From JAZRUF01 sp045652405 (GTDB lineage Bacteria; Bacillota; Clostridia; Oscillospirales; JAAYXM01), in the NCBI GenBank assembly GCA_045652405.1, contig JAZRUF010000069.1, positions 1 to 9,841 on the forward strand: 9,841 nucleotides of DNA, given 5' to 3'. The notes under the pieces are model-generated. The model made no database searches and had not been told where the DNA came from. It saw only the letters and a program-made list of their open reading frames with translations. The stretch's first letter is position 1. Every line of letters begins with the position of its first letter. Both the position numbers and the translations under genes were made by a program. Positions 5,077 through 9,841 of this stretch are shown in pieces.

Positions 5077-6846
5077 TTACTTTGCCTCCTTGTTTTTGAG
5101 TTTTTGAGTCTCGCTCTCCATAAGCTCGGATATGCGAGAGAAGGCATCAACATAATCGTCGTTTGGAACATCCTTGGCGCGTCCTATGCGCTCAAGGGCG
5201 GAAATACTAAAGAGTGAATCAAGCTCAACGCCTGAGTCAAGAGCATCTTTTGCAAGCAAATTAAATTTGAGGATGAGGGACAAAAGCATCGCCTGCTTGT
5301 CAAGAGGGGAAAAGCTGTCAGTATCTACAAATGCATTTTGTTGCAGGAAGTCCTCGCGTATAATGCGCGCGGTCTCAAGGGTAAGGCGGTCACTTGCACT
5401 GAGTGCATCAATGCCGACCAAACGCACGATTTCCTGAAGCTCGTTTTCGAGCTGTAGTATATTCATAAGCTCGGTGCGGTTTGAAATAAAGGTCTTATTA
5501 ACGTTCTCATCAAACCACGGTTTAAGTCTGTCCAAATAAAGGGAATAGGAGTTTAACCAGTTTATCGCGGGGAAGTGGCGTGCATAAGCAAGGGAGGAAT
5601 CAAGACCCCAGAACACCTTTACTATGCGAAGTGTCGCCTGGCTTACCGGCTCTGAAATATCGCCGCCTGGAGGTGAAACCGCGCCTATCGCGGTCAGAGA
5701 ACCCATGCGCTTTTGGGCGGATTTGCATATAATTCGACCCGAGCGCTCGTAAAACTGAGCCAGACGCGATGAAAGATAAGCAGGATAACCTTCTTCGCCG
5801 GGCATCTCCTCAAGACGGCCGGACATTTCTCGCAGCGCCTCCGCCCAACGCGATGTGGAGTCTGCTATAACCGCTACGTCGTAGCCCATGTCGCGGTAAT
5901 ACTCGGCAATCGTTATACCCGTGTATATCGAAGCCTCACGCGCAGCAACCGGCATATCCGAGGTGTTTGCAATAAGCACCGTACGCTTCATAAGAGATTC
6001 TCCGGTTTTCGGGTCCTTGAGCTCAGGAAACTCGCGCAGAACATCCGTCATCTCATTGCCACGCTCGCCGCAACCGATGTATACAACTATATCCACATCA
6101 GACCATTTTGCAAGCTGATGCTGAACAACCGTCTTACCGCTTCCAAACGGACCCGGAACCGCTGCAGTACCGCCCTTTGCGATGGGGAATACCGTGTCGA
6201 TAATTCTCTGTCCGGTAATCATCGGAACATCCGGCGGTAGCTTTTCACTGTAGGGACGACCTACACGCACCGGCCATTTCTGAAGCATGCAAATATCCTC
6301 GCACTCGCCGGTCTCTTTTCTTATGCGAACAACCGTGTCCGTCATCTTGAGGTCACCTGAAAATACTTCTATAACCTCACCTGATATGCCGTGAGGAACC
6401 ATAACTCGGTGCTCGATGATAACCGTTTCGGGCACAGTTCCCAAAATATCGCCCGCGGATACTCTGTCACCCGGCGCAACGCTTGGGGTAAAGTGCCACA
6501 GTCGTTCACGGTCAACCGATTTAACCTCAACTCCGCGCTTGATATTGCTTCCGGTTATCTCGCGCAGCTTTTCAAGCGGGCGCTGAATTCCGTCATATAT
6601 AGTTTCAATAAGACCGGGTGCAAGCTCAACGGACAAGGGCGCACCGGTGGTAACTACTTCATCACCGTAGCCTATTCCTGCGGTTTCCTCATATACCTGA
6701 ATGGAAGCGCGGTCACCGCGCATTTCGATTATTTCACCTATCAGGCGGTCACTTCCGACCAAAACTACGTCAAACATATTTGCATGAGCAAGACCTTCGG
6801 CTACGATAAGAGGACCGGAGACCTTGATTATTCTTCCGCTGCTCAT
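5077..6846 (-). CDS. ntpA: V/A-type ATPase subunit A (catalytic head subunit)
   Basis: Subunit A carries the catalytic ATP site. With the start at ATG 6846 the protein is 589 residues and begins MSSGRIIKVSGPLIVAEG, as the family does. It has the A-type bulge domain (about 110-190), Walker A GPFGSGKT (232-239, with K238), catalytic Glu E261 in GCGERGNEM, and the SRWAEALRE and PGEEGYPAYL segments. These positions match the numbering of E. hirae NtpA. The frame stays open upstream to ATG 6888 and has another ATG at 6858. The 6858 codon touches the AAAGGA ribosome binding site, and the 6888 version adds residues not seen in the family, so 6846 is preferred although its spacing (12 bases) is slightly long. 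It lies 51 bases after ntpF. Confidence 0.97.
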   Translation of the reverse strand: MSSGRIIKVSGPLIVAEGLAHANMFDVVLVGSDRLIGEIIEMRGDRASIQVYEETAGIGYGDEVVTTGAPLSVELAPGLIETIYDGIQRPLEKLREITGSNIKRGVEVKSVDRERLWHFTPSVAPGDRVSAGDILGTVPETVIIEHRVMVPHGISGEVIEVFSGDLKMTDTVVRIRKETGECEDICMLQKWPVRVGRPYSEKLPPDVPMITGQRIIDTVFPIAKGGTAAVPGPFGSGKTVVQHQLAKWSDVDIVVYIGCGERGNEMTDVLREFPELKDPKTGESLMKRTVLIANTSDMPVAAREASIYTGITIAEYYRDMGYDVAVIADSTSRWAEALREMSGRLEEMPGEEGYPAYLSSRLAQFYERSGRIICKSAQKRMGSLTAIGAVSPPGGDISEPVSQATLRIVKVFWGLDSSLAYARHFPAINWLNSYSLYLDRLKPWFDENVNKTFISNRTELMNILQLENELQEIVRLVGIDALSASDRLTLETARIIREDFLQQNAFVDTDSFSPLDKQAMLLSLILKFNLLAKDALDSGVELDSLFSISALERIGRAKDVPNDDYVDAFSRISELMESETQKLKNKEAK

Positions 6847-6865
6847 ATTCGAGTTCATTCCTTTC

Positions 6866-6886
6866 GCACATATCTGCGGTATGTGC
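6866..6886 (-). other. Small hairpin between ntpF and ntpA
   Basis: GCACATA (6866-6872) and TATGTGC (6880-6886) form a perfect 7-base-pair stem with a seven-base loop, just upstream of the ntpA ribosome binding site, in the widest gap of the operon. No U-run follows, so it is not a terminator. It could affect mRNA processing or ntpA translation, as A and B are needed in three copies, but this is speculative. Confidence 0.35.
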
Positions 6887-6897
6887 AATGTTGATTT

Positions 6898-7206
6898 TTA
6901 AAGTATATCTGCACCGACCGCGCGTTCAACCGCATTGTGAAGAGCGCGCATACCCGTTCCCAACGTGCCGCCCTTACCCGGGATGAGTATTATTGCGGGG
7001 GTCACGGAGTCCTTATATTTTATGATTTCATCTTCAATATCCGAGGCAAGCTGCTCGGTGATGTATATGACCGCATACGTGTCATTTGCAAGACGCGCAA
7101 TAAGCTCGCGCGCCTCGGCGGATGAGGTTAAAGGATACGTTTCAAAACCAAGTGCCTTAAACCCCATTACGCTTTCGCGGTCGCCAAGTACAGCAATTTT
7201 ATACAT
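6898..7206 (-). CDS. ntpF: V/A-type ATPase subunit F (central stalk)
   Basis: This 102-residue protein is the small Rossmann-like stalk subunit that binds subunit D in the rotor. It opens with MYKIAVLGDRESVMGFKALGF, has a middle segment VIYITEQLA, and ends with the conserved IPGKGGTLGTGMRALHNAVERAVG; the length fits the family. Its ATG lies within the end of ntpC and the two frames overlap by 8 bases, so translation is likely coupled. Nomenclature differs: the E. hirae literature calls this subunit NtpG, while general V/A-ATPase naming uses F. Confidence 0.95.
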   Translation of the reverse strand: MYKIAVLGDRESVMGFKALGFETYPLTSSAEARELIARLANDTYAVIYITEQLASDIEDEIIKYKDSVTPAIILIPGKGGTLGTGMRALHNAVERAVGADIL

Positions 7207-8194
7207 AAGTTGCCCTCAATCTTTCACGAATTTCTGGGGCGGGGAGCTTTTCAAGCTTTGCCGTCAAAAGAATTCTTATGTTGGAAAGCTCAATTTCCTT
7301 CGCCGCAAGATATGCAACCAGCGGCGCATCGCCAAAGGCGGAGTATTTTGCGCTTTCAAGGTAAGCGCAGAGTGCATCGTCACACATGCGCTCAAAAACC
7401 GTAAGGCTCCCTTTAGAGGTGATTGCCGCTAAAGCCGCCTCACTAGCAGCTTCCAAGCCGTAAGAGGCGAAAGCTTTACCCGGAGAGCCGTCTGCGTTTA
7501 CTGCCGCAATTATATCCTGCGTGGATACATTGCCACCGTCAAGTAAAATGCGGGACATGAATTCCATGCTTTTCTCCTGCCGCAATGCACGCACAACAGA
7601 TCGCAGATTGGCGCAGTCTGTCATAAGACGGATATACCCTAAAAGAAAACTGCTGCCCGAGCGTTTTGCGCATTGAAGCATTTCTGAAAACAGGGCGCGG
7701 TCGAGTATAAAATCCGAAGCTTGTGCGTCACCCGTCCGCGAAAGGGTGTCCCGCGCATCCTCATATGCCGCGCGCATCGCGGGCGAAAGAGGGGAAAGGT
7801 CATCTTGTTTTAGAGATGATACCAATGTGTTTATATCAACGCGCCCTGAGTCTATAAGAAGATGCTCGACGTTGCGCTTTGCATATAACGCTTTAATCAG
7901 TGTTTTGATATTGTGATAATCGTATTTAATTGAAAACGCATCTACAATATCCGGATTCGGAGATATATCTCGCATGAGTGCAAAGGTTCGCTCGCGCTCA
8001 GCCGATATAGCGTTTTCAATGAATGACGGATTTCCGTCAAGCTCGGGATACCCGAGCTCTGAAAGGACCTTTACTGCATCTGCAACGCTTTCCGCTTCAA
8101 GCATTCTCTCAGCATCATCACGCCCTAAGAGCTGCCGCTCAAGAGCGCGCACACGCGCGGATGCATACAGGTAGTCTCTGTCTTTTATTTTCAT
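7199..8194 (-). CDS. ntpC: V/A-type ATPase subunit C (V-ATPase d / AC39-like socket)
   Basis: This subunit caps the membrane c-ring and holds the D/F axle; it is the counterpart of eukaryotic subunit d. Read from ATG 8194 the product is 331 residues, a usual length, beginning MKIKDRDYLYASARVRALE. It is mostly helical, with the conserved-looking KYDYHNIKTLIKALYA and, near the C-terminus, AYLAAKEIELSNIRILLTAKL. The frame extends to TTG 8218, which overlaps the ntpE stop. I reject that start because GGGAG (8205-8209) lies 10 bases before the ATG at 8194. It is more divergent between species than A or B, as is normal for this subunit. Confidence 0.94.
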   Translation of the reverse strand: MKIKDRDYLYASARVRALERQLLGRDDAERMLEAESVADAVKVLSELGYPELDGNPSFIENAISAERERTFALMRDISPNPDIVDAFSIKYDYHNIKTLIKALYAKRNVEHLLIDSGRVDINTLVSSLKQDDLSPLSPAMRAAYEDARDTLSRTGDAQASDFILDRALFSEMLQCAKRSGSSFLLGYIRLMTDCANLRSVVRALRQEKSMEFMSRILLDGGNVSTQDIIAAVNADGSPGKAFASYGLEAASEAALAAITSKGSLTVFERMCDDALCAYLESAKYSAFGDAPLVAYLAAKEIELSNIRILLTAKLEKLPAPEIRERLRATYV

Positions 8195-8214
8195 TGGGAT
8201 GTTTCTCCCTTCGG

Positions 8215-8868
8215 TCAATTGAAGAGAATTTGAGCCACTTCGACGGAGAGCTTTTCGCGTGAAAGACGAATAAGAGTATCAAAAGTTGCATTGATTTCCA
8301 TTTTATCTTTCAAAAGTATAACTCCGCCGGAAATGCTGCGCGTCTCATCGGATAACGTCAAACCACCGCTAAGCTGTGACAGAAGCTGCCGCCCGAGTTT
8401 TTTAATGGATGATGCCTCATCCTTTTCTTTTCGTGATTTTAGAATACGGTTTGCCTCCGCGACAACCTGCTTGCCGTAAGCTGCACGGTCGTCCGGTGAG
8501 AGGACAATCTGCTCATCACCTGAAATTGAGCTTTCTGCAGCAAGCTTTGCAAGGACTGAAATATACTCATCCTCAGGCAGAAGAGTAAGTTTCTCAAGCG
8601 CTGTCTCAAACGCCGCGTCAATCAGCTCCTGCTTGGTTTTTAAATGGAGCTTTCGCGCATCAAGCCGAGCAGCGCCGATTAGGCGCTCTTCGCGTTCTTC
8701 AGCTGCCTTGCGTCCGCGCTCTGTAACTTTTATAGCTTCAGCATCTGCAAGCTCGCGGTATCCTTTAAGGATTTCCTCAGCCTCAGATTTGGCACGCTCG
8801 GTTATGCTGTCGCACTCGGCTTGCGCCTGATTTGCAATTTTTTCACAGATTTTATCAATGCCTTTCAT
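8215..8868 (-). CDS. ntpE: V/A-type ATPase subunit E (peripheral stalk)
   Basis: Subunit E pairs with the small G/H subunit to form the peripheral stalk that holds the head still. The 217 residues show a long charged, Ala-rich amphipathic helix (about 1-85, rich in EEIL, ERGRKAAEEREE) and a C-terminal globular domain. The latter ends in the conserved GGVILLKDKMEINATFDTLI and finishes at AQILF. AAGGATG lies about 9 bases before the ATG; ntpK ends 30 bases upstream. The partner gene for G/H is not in this window and should lie upstream of ntpI. Confidence 0.95.
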   Translation of the reverse strand: MKGIDKICEKIANQAQAECDSITERAKSEAEEILKGYRELADAEAIKVTERGRKAAEEREERLIGAARLDARKLHLKTKQELIDAAFETALEKLTLLPEDEYISVLAKLAAESSISGDEQIVLSPDDRAAYGKQVVAEANRILKSRKEKDEASSIKKLGRQLLSQLSGGLTLSDETRSISGGVILLKDKMEINATFDTLIRLSREKLSVEVAQILFN

Positions 8869-8898
8869 ATGGGCACATCCTTAACTAAAAAATGATTA

Positions 8899-9375
8899 TT
8901 AAAGGCGGATGCCGTTGAGCATAAGGAAAGAAACCAGCAGAGCAAGAACCGCATAAGTTTCAACCATCGCTGCAAAGGTCATGCCCTTTGATACCTGGTC
9001 CGGGCGCTTTGCCACGATGTTTACACCCGCAGCTGCCGCGCGGCCCTGCGCAATGGCGGAGATAAGACCTACTATTGCAATGGGAAGACATGAAAGGAAA
9101 ATATTGATGCCTGCGGCTATTGAAACATCCACAGCCGCGCCGCCGACGATGCCAACCTTGAGCAGTACAAGGAAAGCTATAAGGAGTCCGTAAAGTCCCT
9201 GAGTACCCGGCAGAACCTGCAGAAGAAGTACCTGACCGAACTTGTTCGGGTCCTCGGTAACAACGCCTGAAGCTGCTTCACCAACGATGCCTACGCCTTT
9301 TGCAGAACCGATACCTGCCAAAGCTGCCGCCAAAACCGCGCCTAATAGAGCAATTGCCATTCCTGTTAATTCCAT
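8899..9375 (-). CDS. ntpK: V/A-type ATPase subunit K (membrane c-ring, four-helix), predicted Na+-binding
   Basis: The 158-residue protein is two fused helical hairpins (about 5-27, 47-73, 85-111, 132-154). Each half has the c-subunit signature: GIGSAKGVGIVGEAA in the first and AIAQGRAAAAG in the second. The ion-binding carboxylate occurs only in helix 4 (E139 in AAMVETYAV), while helix 2 has Q59 in its place, as in E. hirae NtpK. L55, T58 and Q59 (LPGTQG), Q110 and E139 correspond to the five residues that coordinate Na+ there (L61, T64, Q65, Q110, E139). Sodium coupling is therefore predicted. The loop between helices 2 and 3 is a few residues longer than in E. hirae. AAGGAGGA lies 9 bases before the ATG. 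Confidence 0.97.
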   Translation of the reverse strand: MELTGMAIALLGAVLAAALAGIGSAKGVGIVGEAASGVVTEDPNKFGQVLLLQVLPGTQGLYGLLIAFLVLLKVGIVGGAAVDVSIAAGINIFLSCLPIAIVGLISAIAQGRAAAAGVNIVAKRPDQVSKGMTFAAMVETYAVLALLVSFLMLNGIRL

Positions 9376-9376
9376 T

Positions 9377-9841
9377 TTAATGTTCCTCCTTAATAATGTC
9401 TACATATTTAGTTTGTGTGTCCAATGGTTCAAAGAGCGTGCCGCCGCTCTGATAAAACTTTCCGAAAAATTCCACGTACTGTAAGCGCGCAGTGTGAACG
9501 TACGAGCCAACCAGGTTTATCGCTATGTTAAACGTATGACCGATAAGGAATACAAAAATAAAACCTATCGGACCGGTAAGAACACCCATCGTGTTCATAA
9601 CACTTGCGACAACCGCGGTTGCAAGACTGAGCGCCAAAAGACGTGAGTAGGAGAGAATATCCCCCAAATACGAAGTTATGTCATAGAGGCTTGTTATGCC
9701 CTTTGTAAATTTCTTCAAAAGCTTTTTCTCGTGCCGTCCCTGCGTCAGGATAAGCCCTAATGCACCCGCACCTGCGAGTGTTGCGCCGACAACTGTAGGT
9801 CCTACGATTAGGAAAACCGCACCTGCAAGAACCAACCACCA
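9377..9841 (-). CDS. ntpI: V/A-type ATPase subunit I (membrane a-subunit), C-terminal part only
   Basis: Only the last 155 residues are in the window; the frame is open to the right edge and the N-terminal part is missing. This is the stator membrane subunit that forms the ion half-channels against the K ring. Visible are a membrane helix (LVLAGAVFLIVGPTVVGATL) and the stretch SYLGDILSYSRLLALSLA, whose Arg corresponds to the essential arginine of the family (R735 in yeast Vph1p). Two further helices follow, then HTARLQYVEFFGKFYQSGG with the second conserved Arg, and a short soluble tail ending KEEH. The stop codon lies 1 base before the ATG of ntpK, and the end of the gene carries the ntpK ribosome binding site. 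Confidence 0.96.
   Translation of the reverse strand, partial: WWLVLAGAVFLIVGPTVVGATLAGAGALGLILTQGRHEKKLLKKFTKGITSLYDITSYLGDILSYSRLLALSLATAVVASVMNTMGVLTGPIGFIFVFLIGHTFNIAINLVGSYVHTARLQYVEFFGKFYQSGGTLFEPLDTQTKYVDIIKEEH

Noticed and set aside
6847..6888. Longer N-terminus for ntpA starting at ATG 6888
   Set aside because: The added 14 residues cover the ribosome binding site and hairpin region and are not seen in the family; the start at 6846 gives the standard N-terminus.
6391..6894. Plus-strand frame of 167 codons over ntpA
   Set aside because: Despite its length it is antisense to the highly conserved start of ntpA and shows no ribosome binding site or domain.
6965..7432. Plus-strand frame of 155 codons over ntpF and ntpC
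   Set aside because: It is antisense to two well-supported ATPase genes and spans their junction; no independent evidence of coding.
1..9841. CRISPR arrays, insertion sequences, tRNA genes, phage or toxin-antitoxin modules
   Set aside because: No regularly spaced repeats, transposase-like frames with terminal inverted repeats, cloverleaf sequences or recognisable module genes were seen on either strand.

Overview
The window most likely comes from a low-to-moderate GC member of the Firmicutes, probably Clostridia. The reasons are strong AAGGAGG-type ribosome binding sites, consensus TTGACA/TATAAT-like promoters, hairpin-plus-U-run terminators, and a bacterial V/A-type ATPase operon in the order known from that phylum (Enterococcus hirae ntp type). 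No species can be named from the sequence alone.

From right to left on the minus strand, about two thirds of the window (3010-9841) is a V/A-type ATPase operon: ntpI (3' end only), ntpK, ntpE, ntpC, ntpF, ntpA, ntpB, ntpD, closed by a clear terminator at 2966-3005. The genes are tightly packed, with gaps of 2-51 bases and one 8-base overlap. They encode the membrane ion channel and rotor (I, K), the peripheral stalk (E), the socket joining rotor ring and axle (C), the axle (D, F) and the catalytic head (A, B). The Walker A, catalytic Glu and arginine-finger residues are intact. The c-subunit NtpK carries the residue set that coordinates Na+ in E. hirae, so a sodium-coupled enzyme is predicted. 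Three gene starts need correction relative to the longest reading frame (A, C, D), and ntpD appears to begin at a rare CTG codon. The peripheral-stalk G/H gene and the operon promoter must lie beyond the right edge.

Region 2689-3009 is intergenic but not empty. It holds an 18-codon remnant of a second aminotransferase gene (2887-2943) whose first 14 codons closely match the intact gene next door. It also holds a 17-base palindrome, a hairpin, and the promoter of the aminotransferase gene, whose -10 box lies inside a second palindrome. The intact gene (1357-2688, minus) encodes a DegT/DnrJ/EryC1-type PLP aminotransferase. It stands alone and ends in its own terminator.

The left end (1-1258) holds a divergent pair: a LysR-type regulator on the minus strand, cut only at its extreme C-terminus, and a small three-helix PQ-loop/SemiSWEET-like membrane protein on the plus strand. 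The 117 bases between them contain two overlapping near-consensus promoters and a LysR-type T-N11-A palindrome. That palindrome sits just downstream of the regulator's own start point and about 65 bases upstream of the predicted start point of the membrane gene, which is the textbook LysR geometry. I see no CRISPR array, tRNA, rRNA or transposase. The most interesting items are the LysR/PQ-loop regulatory unit, the aminotransferase remnant with its neighbouring palindromes, and the CTG start of ntpD. None of them amounts to a clearly new system.
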